A DNA stretch of 35,448 bases from Paludibacteraceae bacterium (lineage in GTDB: Bacteria > Bacteroidota > Bacteroidia > Bacteroidales > Paludibacteraceae), in assembly GCA_016280845.1 (NCBI GenBank), contig JAEEHO010000138.1, forward strand, positions 1 to 35,448, given 5' to 3'. Under the pieces are notes generated by a model that was given only the letters and a program-made list of their open reading frames with translations, made no database searches and had not been told where the DNA came from. Both the position numbers and the translations under genes were made by a program. The first letter of the stretch is position 1. The number at the start of each line of letters is the position of its first letter. Shown here piece by piece: positions 17,455 to 29,200 of this stretch.

Positions 17455-20400
17455 ATGAAGAAATTTTTTCTCTCATTGACGCTGTGCATTGTCAGTCTAT
17501 ATGCGTCAGCAACTATTTACTACGTCAGTCCTTCGGGCAATGACGACAACAACGGCACGAGTTGGTCTTCCGCCAAAGCTACCATCTCTGCAGCAATCAC
17601 TGCCTCTAAATCAGGCGACGAAGTACGTGTTGCTGCCGGCACTTACAACGAGGCCATTACCGGTAAAAACGGTGTCAGTATCCATGGCGGTTACAACCCC
17701 TCGACGGATGCGCGCGACATCGATGCCTTGAGGTCCATCGTTGATGCTACCGGTCAAAACAAACCAGCTCTCAAATTCGCAGCATGCTCGTCCATAACCT
17801 ATGTTGATGGACTTGTGCTACAGAACGCAGAACACACCACAAATGGCGGAGGTGCTAATATCGGAGCAAATGTTGTTCTGGATCACTGCACCATTCGCAA
17901 TTGTAAGGGTGCCGCCGGTGGTGGTATCTATGCAGTAGCCAGCAAAGAAGATGCCCCAGCTCTTATCAAAAATTGTATCATTGAATTGTGTGAATCAACT
18001 AGTGATGGTGGCGGTGTTTTCTTGTCTGCATTTGCCATTATGGATGGTTGTATCGTTCGCGGTTGTGATGGTAAATATGGAGCAGTTGTTGTCGGTAACG
18101 ATCAAAACAACCCGGGATGTATTCTACGCAATACTGTTATTCACAATAACTCTTGCACTATAGCCGGCTGGCCTGCTTCTGGCGGCATATACAATCGTAC
18201 AGGAGGTTTGGTACAGAACTGTACAGTATGCAATAATTTTAGTGACGGAGGAGGCGGTTACGCCGGAATTCACTCTGAGGGAAGAGTTAACAACTCTGTT
18301 TTTTGGGGCAATCAGACTGTAGAAGGGTTCGTAGACCCGGTTAACTACATTGGCTCTTCAAATAGTTTCAACAACTATGGAGACCAAGGATTTGGTACGT
18401 TTACCTATAACAAAATGTCGTTGGACAACACAGCTGATAAAGGTCCTAAATTCAACAACCCGACAACCTATATCGGTAAACCTAGCAATGCGGGAGAGAT
18501 TGCCGCAATGCAGAATGCAGATTTTTCTTTGACTAAGGGATCATACCTTATTGACAAAGGTAGAGCAAACGTGGCTCCTGAAACAGACATTCTCGGTGTA
18601 GCACGCCCCATCGGTCCTAAACCGGATATCGGTGCCTATGAGTTCGATCCGGATGCCCCAATGATAGCCGTAACCGGGTTGTCTATCTACGAGGATTCGG
18701 TACATATTATTATGGGTCAAACAGGCGGTGTATCACCTATTATTACTCCGTCTAACGCAAGCAACAAACGCCTTACATGGCGTATTGACAACACGACTAT
18801 AGCAACAGTCAGCACTAATGGTGCCATCACGGGTGTAGCAATAGGTAAGACTCTTGTACATGCCACTACCGTGGACGGTAATTTCAGTGCGACAGCAGTG
18901 GTGGACATTCTGCCTATTCCGCCTGTTAAGTATCCGGATGAAGTAGTAGCGGCTGACTCACTCTACAAGATTGAGGATTACACCGTTCCGAGTTACATCC
19001 CATTCTGGGCAGCCAAGGAAGTTGCGCGTATCGACAGTCTCTCGGCCACATCGGAGGAAATTGCTTCGATAGCCGGCAAGGTTGAGGCGATGAATGCCGC
19101 TATCGCACAATTGGTGGCTAAAACCGAGCCGTATAACATGATCGCCAATATCAATGGCGATCCTACTACGCGCATGGCATTCTGCTGGTTCACCAATGAA
19201 GGAATCACTGACGGAAAGGTACAAATCGTGGCTAAGGCTGACGCTACTGCCGCTGACTTTGACGACACCGGAGTTATCGAAATTGATGCGACACCAACAA
19301 CAACCAAGCCGCTCAACTATGCTGTTTCCACTTCTGGTATTATCACCTCCACCCACATGAGCGCGAAACAGAAATTCACCTACGTCAGCCACAAGGCTTT
19401 GGCTACTAATTTGACCCCGGGAACTGCCTATAGTTGGCGTGTCGGTTACCCCGGTCACTGGAGTGATATCGCTCAATTCCACACCAAGGATGCAGAGCAG
19501 GGCGAATTCTCGTTCGTCTATATGACTGATAGTCATATCATGAATCAAGAGTACGTTGATAACGCACGTTGGTGCGCAGAGGCTGTAGCCAAGACCGCAG
19601 CCGATGCTCGTTTCTGTCTCTTCCCGGGTGACTTTGTAGAGACTGGCGAAAGCGGTAACTCTGAATGGGAATGGGAACGTTGGTTCGAAGAGTCTATCAA
19701 ACCAGTTATCATGAAGATGCCTATTGTGCCGACCGACGGTAACCACGATGATAGTCCGAATCTCAACTACAACTACCACTTCAATACCGACAATGCGTTC
19801 AATCTGACAGCGAAAACAAAGCCCCAATTTGACGGAATCACCTATAGCTTCGAGTACGGTGATGTGTTGTTCCTCGTTTATTCGCTCCAAGACTGGTGGC
19901 GCGCAAGCGGCAGCAGTGCATCTACACGTCGTTCCAGCTATCTGTCCACCGACCTGAAGAACTGGTTCTATGACCAAGTTGAGGCACACCCGAATGCTAA
20001 GTATCGCGTCACTTTGGCACACAAGAATATTTTCTCCGGTTCGGGACACTCGATTGATGACGAGACTCCGATGTTCCGTGATATCATGTTGCCTATCTTC
20101 GCTGACTGCCAAATCGACTTAGCTATCCAGGGTCATGACCACTGTTACGAGGTAATCGGTCCGGTTAACCCTTGGAAGCGTACTGCCATCACTGATGCTA
20201 TTTCTGACGTTGAAACAGTCACTGCCGGTTCGGATACGAATATCACCGGCAAGAAGGGTGGTACTTATGTTGTAGATGATGGCACATTATACTTTATAGG
20301 TGCCACTTGCGGTCGCAAGCGTTATTCACCATATAGCCGCGCTACTATGGAAAGCAACATAAACAAACACCATGTAGAGAATTATTTTGACTTGTTTACC

Positions 20401-20688
20401 GGTATGTTCGGTCAACCGGGTGCTCCTTCGTTTACCAAGTTCACCGTAAAGAGTGATTGCATCGAGATTAACTCCTATACTGCAGATAGCAATGGAGATG
20501 CCACTTTGCTCAACACGATGAAAGTAAAGCGCACAAAGGCACACACTCCTCCTACCGCTATCGAGAACGTGAACTCCTTCGCTACTCGCGATGGCGAGAA
20601 ATTTATCCAAGACGGACAAATATTTATTCGCATCAACGGCATGATATACAACATGCTTGGCGAAAAAGTTGAATCATTTAACCAATAA
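17455..20688 (+). CDS. Secreted beta-helix + BIG2-like + Fn3/PAP-N-like + metallophosphoesterase (member 4) with short C-terminal motif
   Basis: Start reassigned to ATG 17455 (MKKFFLSLTLCIVSLYASA). YYVSPSGNDDNNGTSWSSAKATI; LTWRIDNTTIATVSTNGAITGVAIGKT (BIG2-like); YMTDSHI, FPGDFVETG, PTDGNHDDS, QGHDHCYE; C-term KFIQDGQIFIRINGMIYNMLGEKVE. Confidence 0.88.
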   Translation: MKKFFLSLTLCIVSLYASATIYYVSPSGNDDNNGTSWSSAKATISAAITASKSGDEVRVAAGTYNEAITGKNGVSIHGGYNPSTDARDIDALRSIVDATGQNKPALKFAACSSITYVDGLVLQNAEHTTNGGGANIGANVVLDHCTIRNCKGAAGGGIYAVASKEDAPALIKNCIIELCESTSDGGGVFLSAFAIMDGCIVRGCDGKYGAVVVGNDQNNPGCILRNTVIHNNSCTIAGWPASGGIYNRTGGLVQNCTVCNNFSDGGGGYAGIHSEGRVNNSVFWGNQTVEGFVDPVNYIGSSNSFNNYGDQGFGTFTYNKMSLDNTADKGPKFNNPTTYIGKPSNAGEIAAMQNADFSLTKGSYLIDKGRANVAPETDILGVARPIGPKPDIGAYEFDPDAPMIAVTGLSIYEDSVHIIMGQTGGVSPIITPSNASNKRLTWRIDNTTIATVSTNGAITGVAIGKTLVHATTVDGNFSATAVVDILPIPPVKYPDEVVAADSLYKIEDYTVPSYIPFWAAKEVARIDSLSATSEEIASIAGKVEAMNAAIAQLVAKTEPYNMIANINGDPTTRMAFCWFTNEGITDGKVQIVAKADATAADFDDTGVIEIDATPTTTKPLNYAVSTSGIITSTHMSAKQKFTYVSHKALATNLTPGTAYSWRVGYPGHWSDIAQFHTKDAEQGEFSFVYMTDSHIMNQEYVDNARWCAEAVAKTAADARFCLFPGDFVETGESGNSEWEWERWFEESIKPVIMKMPIVPTDGNHDDSPNLNYNYHFNTDNAFNLTAKTKPQFDGITYSFEYGDVLFLVYSLQDWWRASGSSASTRRSSYLSTDLKNWFYDQVEAHPNAKYRVTLAHKNIFSGSGHSIDDETPMFRDIMLPIFADCQIDLAIQGHDHCYEVIGPVNPWKRTAITDAISDVETVTAGSDTNITGKKGGTYVVDDGTLYFIGATCGRKRYSPYSRATMESNINKHHVENYFDLFTGMFGQPGAPSFTKFTVKSDCIEINSYTADSNGDATLLNTMKVKRTKAHTPPTAIENVNSFATRDGEKFIQDGQIFIRINGMIYNMLGEKVESFNQ

Positions 20689-20694
20689 AACTGT

Positions 20695-23600
20695 ATGAAA
20701 AAAACATTTCTACTGATGACTGCTTGTGCCATGGCATTGAGCGCATCTGCTGCTAATCATTTCGTCAGTCAGACAGGCGGCAATGATAGCAATGATGGCT
20801 TGTCCTGGGCTACTGCCAAGCAAACAGTAACGAGTGGTTTCGCTGCGTGTGCGGACGGAGACACTCTGTTTATCGCCGCTGGTACGTACAATGAGTGCGT
20901 ATCCGTTAAAAGCGGTTCGTTTGTCTCAATGATGGGCGGCTACAATGCCGCAACCGGTATGCGCGATCCGGAAGTGTTTCAAACCATCCTGGATGGAGAT
21001 GGACTTGGCAAAGTGCTCATTAGTATTGATGCCGAACCGACCATTCCTCTGCTCTATGACGGTTTGACCCTACAAAATGCGGAGTACGCATCATCCGGTA
21101 GTGCTATCATTATGCGCGGAAAAACTACGGTGAACAACTGTATTATCCGCAATTGTACATCCATGGGAAGCGGTGGCGGTATCTACGTCAACATGGCTGC
21201 TAACGACCTATCTTCCGTAATCAGCAATTGTATCGTTGAGTTGTGTTCCGCCAATAGTTCGGGTGGTGCTATTCACAATACGGGAGCGATTATTGAAAAT
21301 TGTATTATTCGCGGTTGTATAGGTACCTATGGTTCTATTGTCCTCCGTGGAGGTATAGTAAGAAACTGCGTATTTTATAACAACTCAGCATTGGAAGGCA
21401 GTTGGCCTAACTCAGGTGGTGTATATAACCCGGCAGGCGAAGTGTACAATTGTACTTTTGCCAACAACTGGGGAGCACAATATGCAGGTATTCACTCTAA
21501 TGGTCCGGTTTATAACTCTGTTATGTGGGGTAACAAACCTGAAGAAGGATTTGGCGATCCAGAAAACTACATCGAGGGTGGAACGGCAATCAACAACATA
21601 GCAGATCATGGATTCCATGATGACTCAAAGGATTGTCCAGATCCTTTCCTCAGCTTATCTCTCAATGAGGATAACAACGCAGAAGATGGTCCGCACTTCG
21701 TAGCTCCGACCAATTTTGTCGGTGTTCCTAAAAATGCTGCAGAGATTGCTATTATGCAAGCTGCCGATTGGTCAATCGAGGCAGGTTCGTACCTGATAGA
21801 CAAAGGTAATGCAGAGAAAGCACCGGCTACCGACCTCACCGGAATGATTCGCCCGAAAGGTGACGGCATTGATGTGGGAGCCTATGAATATGACCCGAAT
21901 GCTCCGATCATTGCGTTGGAAAGCTTCAATATCTACCAAGACTCTGTCTTTATCAACGCAGAGAGCATGGCCGGTCTGGGTGTTATCTTTACTCCGCGCA
22001 ATGCTACTAACAGAAAACTCAATTGGACCAGCGATAATACTGCCATTGCAACTGTGGACAACCATGGTACCATAACCGGCGTGAGCGAAGGTATAACCAT
22101 CATTCGTGCGGTAAGCCAGGCTAACGGAGAACTCAAAGACTCCGTAGTAGCTGTCATCAGTCCGAAGCCGCCGGTATATTATCCCAGAGAAGTGTTGGCT
22201 GCAGATTCTCTCTATAAGATAGAAGACTACACAATCCCTTCGTATACTCCGTTCTGGGTAGCCAAAGAGGCTGCGCGTATTGATAGTTTCTCGGCTACGG
22301 CAGAGGAAATTGCCTCGATTGCCGATAAGATTGTCGCAATGAATGAGGCAGCAGCCAAGTTGGTAGGCAAAGAGGAACCATATAATATGGTAGCCAATAT
22401 CAATGGCAACCCACGTACCAATATGGCTTTCTGCTGGTTTACCAACGGTGGTATAACGGAAGGTAAAGTACAAATCGTTGCCAAAGAACATGCTACAGCA
22501 GCAGACTTTTCCGGAGACAATGTACTCACCTTGAATGCCGAAGCTACGACTACCGTGCCTTTGCGTTATGCAGTTTCCACTTCCGGCCTGCTCAAAGCTA
22601 CCGGTATGAGCAGCAAGACTGCGTTCACCTATGTCAGCCACAAGGCTTTAGCAACCAAGTTGACTCCGGGAACAGCCTATAGTTGGCGTGTAGGATACGA
22701 AGGCCACTGGAGTAAGATCGGACACTTCCGCACACAAAATGCAGCGCAAGGAGAATACTCGTTCATCTACATGACCGATAGCCACATCCAAGATGCAGAA
22801 TATGTAGAGTACGCACGCTGGTGTGCAGAGGCTGCAGCCAAAGAGGCTGCGGACGCTCGTTTCTGCCTCTTCCCTGGTGACTTTGTAGAGACCGGTACTG
22901 CCGCTAACTCTGAGTGGGAATGGGAGCGCTGGTTTGAGGAATCAATCAAGCCTGTTATCATGAAGATGCCTATTGTGCCGACCGATGGTAACCATGATGA
23001 TAGCCCGTTGCTCAACTACGATTACCACTTCAATACAGACTGGACTTTTGCTCAAGACGCATTTACCAAGCCACAATTCAGTGGTATCACATATAGTTTT
23101 GTATATGGCGATGTATTGTTCCTGGTTTATTCACTCCAAGACTGGTGGCGCGCTCAGGGCAGTAGCGATGAAACAATGGTTTCCAGCTATCTGAGCACCG
23201 ATGTAAGAAACTGGTTCCGCCGCGAGATAGAGAAACATCCGAACACTAAGTATCGTGTAACTCTCTCCCACAAGAATGTATTCTCCGGTTCCGGTCACTC
23301 TAAAGACAGCGAGACTCCGTTGTTCCGCGAGATTATGTTGCCTATCTTGAAGGAATGCGAGATTGACCTTGCTATCCAAGGCCACGACCACTGCTACGAA
23401 GTAATTGGTCCGGTTAATCCTGATACCCGTACTGTTGTTGAAGGTGCAGTAACCGATTTGGATACCGTTCCGGTTGATGCTGTAATGAACATGACCGGTC
23501 GCAAAGGGGGAACCTATTGCACGGATGATGGTACATTGTACTTCATCGGCGCTACCTGTGGACGTAAACGCTACGAGCCGTATAGCCGTCAGAAGATGGA

Positions 23601-23937
23601 GGATAACAAAGCAAGCCACAAAGTGGAGAACTACTTTGACCTCTTCACTGGTATGTTCGGCCAGCCGAAGGCCCCTTCGTTTACCAAATTCACTGTAAAG
23701 AACGATTGCATCGAACTAAACTCCTATACTGCCGATGCGAACGGAAACGCTAGCCTTCTCAACACGATGAAGGTGGTACGTACCAAAGAGCACACCGTTC
23801 CGTTCTTGGGTATAGGCAATGTCAATGCGGAAATGGTTGAGGGTGAGAAGTTCGTTCATAATGGACAACTATACATCCTCAAGAACGGTCAGATCTACAA
23901 TGTACTGGGTCACAAAGTAGAGCAATTGGAGCAATAA
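20695..23937 (+). CDS. Secreted beta-helix + BIG2-like + Fn3/PAP-N-like + metallophosphoesterase (member 5) with short C-terminal motif
   Basis: Close paralogue of member 4 with the same motifs; C-term KFVHNGQLYILKNGQIYNVLGHKVEQ. Confidence 0.88.
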   Translation: MKKTFLLMTACAMALSASAANHFVSQTGGNDSNDGLSWATAKQTVTSGFAACADGDTLFIAAGTYNECVSVKSGSFVSMMGGYNAATGMRDPEVFQTILDGDGLGKVLISIDAEPTIPLLYDGLTLQNAEYASSGSAIIMRGKTTVNNCIIRNCTSMGSGGGIYVNMAANDLSSVISNCIVELCSANSSGGAIHNTGAIIENCIIRGCIGTYGSIVLRGGIVRNCVFYNNSALEGSWPNSGGVYNPAGEVYNCTFANNWGAQYAGIHSNGPVYNSVMWGNKPEEGFGDPENYIEGGTAINNIADHGFHDDSKDCPDPFLSLSLNEDNNAEDGPHFVAPTNFVGVPKNAAEIAIMQAADWSIEAGSYLIDKGNAEKAPATDLTGMIRPKGDGIDVGAYEYDPNAPIIALESFNIYQDSVFINAESMAGLGVIFTPRNATNRKLNWTSDNTAIATVDNHGTITGVSEGITIIRAVSQANGELKDSVVAVISPKPPVYYPREVLAADSLYKIEDYTIPSYTPFWVAKEAARIDSFSATAEEIASIADKIVAMNEAAAKLVGKEEPYNMVANINGNPRTNMAFCWFTNGGITEGKVQIVAKEHATAADFSGDNVLTLNAEATTTVPLRYAVSTSGLLKATGMSSKTAFTYVSHKALATKLTPGTAYSWRVGYEGHWSKIGHFRTQNAAQGEYSFIYMTDSHIQDAEYVEYARWCAEAAAKEAADARFCLFPGDFVETGTAANSEWEWERWFEESIKPVIMKMPIVPTDGNHDDSPLLNYDYHFNTDWTFAQDAFTKPQFSGITYSFVYGDVLFLVYSLQDWWRAQGSSDETMVSSYLSTDVRNWFRREIEKHPNTKYRVTLSHKNVFSGSGHSKDSETPLFREIMLPILKECEIDLAIQGHDHCYEVIGPVNPDTRTVVEGAVTDLDTVPVDAVMNMTGRKGGTYCTDDGTLYFIGATCGRKRYEPYSRQKMEDNKASHKVENYFDLFTGMFGQPKAPSFTKFTVKNDCIELNSYTADANGNASLLNTMKVVRTKEHTVPFLGIGNVNAEMVEGEKFVHNGQLYILKNGQIYNVLGHKVEQLEQ

Positions 23938-23958
23938 CAAATCAAAATCAATTAAATC

Positions 23959-26091
23959 ATGAAAAAAGTATTGTATCTTTTCGTTGCTATGCTGGTGGCG
24001 TTGGCAGCGAATGCAAAAGTGATCAATATCAACTCAGATACAAAAGATGCGCTACGTGTCGCAGTGGCAGGCGCGGTAACCGGAGATGTTATCGTTATGG
24101 CAGAAGGCACATATGTAGAGTCCAATAGTGATTACATCGCTTTCACCGGTAAGAATGTAACGGTAATGGCAGAAAAAGGCGCCGAAGTAATTGTGGTTCC
24201 ACAAGTACCTATTCGTTTGAAGACAGGTGCACGCGCTGAGTTTATTAACATCAAGTTCGATTGCGGCCATCTAAGCGACAAGGCTTCTTATTCCGAGATT
24301 ATTGTTCCGGCAGATGGTACAGCAGACAAAAAAGTGATTTTGGAAGGCTGCGAATTCTATGGTTGGAAACAGAAAAGCAATGCTATTATTCACACCAGAA
24401 CCGACAGACAATTGGACTCGATCGTCATCAACAACTGCTATTTCCATGACAATCTTTACAATTGTATTAGCTTAAAATATGCAAGTGTTGTCGGAGTAAG
24501 TATTACTAACAGTACGTTCGCCAATATCACTACCGATGCTTCAGGTCCGGATGCTGGTACTATTGATATCCGCGCAACAACCGGTCCGGTTCGCATTGAC
24601 CACTGCACTTTCTACAATGCACAAGCTAAGAATACTGATTACGGAGCAATTGGTAAGATCATGACAAATGATGCTATTGTTTCCAACTGTGTCTTCGCTA
24701 TGCCGAAAGACACTGCGGGTATAAGAACCATCAGCATGGTCGGAGGTAGTGCAAACAACTGCCTCGTATATAACTACCAAGACAAAGAGGGTTACGGAAT
24801 TGCCAGCACGGTTACCGTTGACTCCGCAAGCTTTATTCTCGGCAAAGACCCGCTCTTTGTGGATGCTGCTAACGGGGACCTGCGTATCAGTGCCGGTTCA
24901 CCGGTACTGGGTGCAGGAACAGGAGGTTCAGACCTCGGAGACCCGCGTTGGATTCCGCAAATCAACTATTACCTCATCGGTAATATGAACAATTGGGAAC
25001 TGAATGCAAACTATATCTTGGAACAAAATCCGGAGAACGATGCAGAATACACCATTCCTATGATGATGCTCCTCGGTGATGAGTTCAAGATTACCAAGTC
25101 CGATGGAATCACTATCAATGAAGCAAACAGTTATCCAAGCGGTGTCGATAAGAAATATCAGGTTACAGCTTCGGGTGAATATACCGTTCGCTTCCGTCCG
25201 GACGGACAAGGCGGCGAAGGCTGGTTGGATGGATATCTCTATGCACAGCCTGCAGACTTAGGCCCATGGGAAGCTTGGTTCGGAAATGCCGTTGTACAAG
25301 AGAAGAGTTCTTATCTCATCTATGACTCTGCTGTCAACAAGATTACTGCACATATTCGTTCTGACAAGAACACCAAGGCTAAGATCAAATATCACGGTAT
25401 TGCTGCCGAAGCTGGCAAATGCTACCGCATTGCATTCAAGATGAAGGCTAACCGTGAGCTCAATGGCATCACCCTCATATGGCAGGAAGACAATACGGAA
25501 CCCGCTATTAACGAGAATCGAGCAATAGGCTTGAACGAGGACGAAGAATTTATCTACGAAGAGATAGTTTCCGGCGCTGCAGGAAACGGTATTCTTCTGT
25601 TCGACTTCGGAGTAGTCAGCAAGGGTGTTATTATTGAGATCTACGATGTTGCTATTGAAGAAGTAGAATGTCCGGCTCCTCCTACATACTACCTCGTTGG
25701 TTCAATGACCGATTGGGCTGCACAAGAGGAATACAAGTTTACAGCAAGCGAATCGGTAGAAGGTGAATATATCCTGAATACTACTCTGGAGGCTGGCTGC
25801 GCTATCAAGGTTGTAGGTATATCTGAGATCAAAGAGACCTGGTATCCTGGAGGCTTTGACAGCGAGTACGTAGTGGATGCTTCACATGCAGGAGAAACCA
25901 CTGTTTACTTCCGTCCGGCAGGTAACCCGGAATGGGCTGCATTTGGTGGCTACTTCTATATGGATGCAAAACAGGGTATCGACCATGTTGAGGCAACCGC
26001 AGAGCAAGAGAAGTTCATTCGTGACGGTCAGATGTATATACTGATTGACGGTCAGGTATATAATACTCTCGGACAGAGAGTTGCCCAATAG
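23959..26091 (+). CDS. Secreted beta-helix (DUF4957/DUF5123-like) protein with SusE/F-like and CBM-like C-terminal modules; no MPE domain
   Basis: Signal peptide; VININSDTKDALRVAVAGAVTGDVIVMAEGTYVES; two YYLIGNMNNW / YYLVGSMTDW modules; C-term KFIRDGQMYILIDGQVYNTLGQRVA. Confidence 0.78.
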   Translation: MKKVLYLFVAMLVALAANAKVININSDTKDALRVAVAGAVTGDVIVMAEGTYVESNSDYIAFTGKNVTVMAEKGAEVIVVPQVPIRLKTGARAEFINIKFDCGHLSDKASYSEIIVPADGTADKKVILEGCEFYGWKQKSNAIIHTRTDRQLDSIVINNCYFHDNLYNCISLKYASVVGVSITNSTFANITTDASGPDAGTIDIRATTGPVRIDHCTFYNAQAKNTDYGAIGKIMTNDAIVSNCVFAMPKDTAGIRTISMVGGSANNCLVYNYQDKEGYGIASTVTVDSASFILGKDPLFVDAANGDLRISAGSPVLGAGTGGSDLGDPRWIPQINYYLIGNMNNWELNANYILEQNPENDAEYTIPMMMLLGDEFKITKSDGITINEANSYPSGVDKKYQVTASGEYTVRFRPDGQGGEGWLDGYLYAQPADLGPWEAWFGNAVVQEKSSYLIYDSAVNKITAHIRSDKNTKAKIKYHGIAAEAGKCYRIAFKMKANRELNGITLIWQEDNTEPAINENRAIGLNEDEEFIYEEIVSGAAGNGILLFDFGVVSKGVIIEIYDVAIEEVECPAPPTYYLVGSMTDWAAQEEYKFTASESVEGEYILNTTLEAGCAIKVVGISEIKETWYPGGFDSEYVVDASHAGETTVYFRPAGNPEWAAFGGYFYMDAKQGIDHVEATAEQEKFIRDGQMYILIDGQVYNTLGQRVAQ

Positions 26092-26114
26092 TGGAACACT
26101 CATATGTGACATTT

Positions 26115-26158
26115 TTGTTCGCTGTGTCCGTCTCTCAAAAGGCGGGTGCAGCGAACAA
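26115..26158 (+). terminator. Intergenic hairpin (TTGTTCGCTG / CAGCGAACAA), copy 1 of a repeated element
   Basis: Perfect 10-bp stem 24 nt downstream of the stop; similar element at 33020..33059. Confidence 0.5.
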
Positions 26159-26204
26159 TATGTTCTCAAATTATTTAATATAAAAACAACCAATTAAAGT
26201 GCTT

Positions 26205-29200
26205 ATGAGAAAAATCGTACTGATTTTAACTATTTGTGCATCGACGCTGAATGCGCTTGCAACTACTTATTACGTCAAACCTGACGGAAACAACAACAAC
26301 GATGGTAAAAGCTGGAGCAAAGCCAAAAAGACTATTAGCGGTGCTCTCGGGTCTGCAACAGTGGGAGATGAAATTCATGTAGCTCAAGGTACCTATAACG
26401 AGCAATTGAGTTTGGCAGATGGCGTTGCTATTAAGGGAGGTTACAACACTTCCGATGAGAGGAATATTGATAAGTACCAAACTATCATTGATGGTACCGG
26501 CATTGCTTCTACATCGTATCTTATAGTTCGGTATTTGCCGAAAAACGCAACTTATGTAACGAATCCTATACTGCTTGAAGGTTTAGTCATTCAGAACTCG
26601 AATAGCAGTGCATGGGGAACGGGAACTCTATTCCTTCGTGGAAATATGACCGTCAACCGTTGCCATTTTCGTAATTGCAAGAGCACCAACACCGATCCGG
26701 GCGCCGGAGCTATTTATATAGAGAATGATGATGCACCCAATGCTGCTATTGTAAGCAATTGTATTTTTGAATTGTGCGAAGGCTACAAGAGTGCTGCTAT
26801 ATATAATAACCATGCAAATGGTACAATTGAGAATTGTATATTCCGAGGTTGCACAGGAACTTACGCAGTTGTGCGTAACTATAAAGCAGGAGGCATCGTC
26901 CGCAACTGTTTGTTTCACAACAACACTATCATCGAATCCAGTGCAAAAGGAGCTGTTGAGAACAACGGTTTGATGATTAACTGCACCGTATGTAACAACT
27001 TTTCTACAGGATACGCCGGAGTAACCACTAATTCCGGAGGTAAAACCTATAACTGTGTATTCTGGGGTAACAAAGCTGCAGATGGTTTCACTTCGGCGGT
27101 CAACTATATATCCAGCAGTAGCTCGTCGAGCCACAACGTAGCCGACGAGGGAACATCGTCAAGCAAGTTCTTGAGCCTCTCTTTGGCTGCCAACAACTAC
27201 GATGCTGCCGGTCCCAATTTCGGCAACCCGACGGCTTTCGTTGGTGCACCGACCACTGACGCAGAAAAAACGGCTATGCAGAATGCCGATTTCTCGCTGA
27301 CCGCTGCTTCGACAGCGCTGCTGAACAAAGGGACGAGCACTAACGCACCGTCCACCGATATCAACGGCACTGCACGTCCTAAAGAAAACGGCTATGATAT
27401 CGGTTGCTATGAATACGATCCGAACGCTGCAAGCGTTGCGCTACAAGGAATACAGATTATGCAAGATACCCTCTATGTATCAATAGGAGCATCGGGTGCT
27501 TTTACCGTAATCTATACTCCGGGCAATGCGACCAACAAGCAACTGAATTGGACCATTGACGATACGTCTATTGCTACCATCAACGGAGGTCTCGTTACCG
27601 GCGTTACGGTTGGTAAGACCAAAGCACATGCAACTTCTGTTGATGGAGGATTCACTGATGAAGCAGTTGTAGTAATCCGTCCGAAAGCTTATCCGCATGA
27701 AGTGTTGGACGCTGATGCCAACTACCACATCGAAGATTATACGGTGCCTACGTTCATCGAGTTCCTTGTAGCAAAAGAGAATGCACGTATCGACAGTTTC
27801 ACTTGCAAGGACATGAGTATCATCACTGAGAAACTGGCTATCTTTGCAGAGAAAAAAGCTAACCTGAAGAGCAAATATGAGCCGTACAATATGATTGCCA
27901 ACTTCAATGGTGATCCTAAGACCCATATGGCTTTCTGCTGGTTTACCAACGGTGGTGTCACCAACGGTAAGGTTCAGTTGGTAGCAAAGGCTAACGCCAA
28001 GGCTACGGATTTCTCCGGTTCGAATGTTATTGAGGTTAACGCTACGGCTACTACCACTAACCCACTCCACTATACGCCTATTCAGCCGACCGAGAGTGAG
28101 AAGTATGATATCTGTACTGCAGCAGGACTTCCGCGTGACCAGTACTTCACTTATGTCAGCCACAAGGCGCTGGCCGAGAACCTGACTCCGGGAACAACGT
28201 ACAGCTGGCGTGTAGGCTACAGCGGCCACTGGAGCGAGATAGGTCAATTCAAGACGAAAGACGCTAACCAAGGCGATTTCTCGTTCATCTATATGTCGGA
28301 CAGCCATATTCAAGACTACGAATATATTGAGCAGGCACGTCAGTGTTCAGAGGCTGCCGTTAAGAACGAGAATAACGTCAGCTTCTGCGTCTTCCCGGGT
28401 GACTTTGTAGATACCGGTGGAGAGACCAACTCGGAATGGCAGTGGGAGCGTTGGTTCGAAGAATCGACCAAACCGGTTATTATGAAGATGCCGCTTGTGG
28501 TAACCGACGGTAACCACGATGACAGCAAATTGGACAACTACGACTACCACTTCAATACCGACTGGGGTTTCTACAACGGCGCACAAACCAAACCGCAGTT
28601 CAAAGGAATCACCTACAGTTTCGTCTATGGCGATGTACTATTCCTGGTTTACTCGCTGCAAGACTGGTGGCGTGCCAAGGGTAGTAGCGACAAGAACATG
28701 GTCTCCAGTTATATCACTACCGATATCCGTAATTGGTTCCTGGATCAAGTTGCTGCTTATCCGAACACCAAGTATCGCGTAACACTTGCCCACAAAACGA
28801 TCTTCTCCGGTGCCGGTCACCACGTAGATGACGAGACTCCACTGTTGCGCGAATTGATGTTGCCTATCCTGAAAGAATGCCAAATTGACTTGGCTATCCA
28901 AGGTCACGACCACTGCTACGAAATCATCGGCCCGGTTAATCCGGACACGCGTACCGTTGTAAGCGGTGCTGTCAGCGGTGTTCAGACTGTTTCTACAGGT
29001 GGAAAAAACGAGAATATGACAGGTAAAGCCGGGGGTACATTTACCACAGACGAAGGTACCGTTTATTTCGTAGGTGCTACTTGCGGTCGCAAACGCTACT
29101 CTCCTCGCACCCGCGCTAAGTTGGAAGAAGAATATACTACCGACGCAAGCATATTGTTCGATGGCAAGCACCATAACGTGAATAACTACTTCGATCTCTT

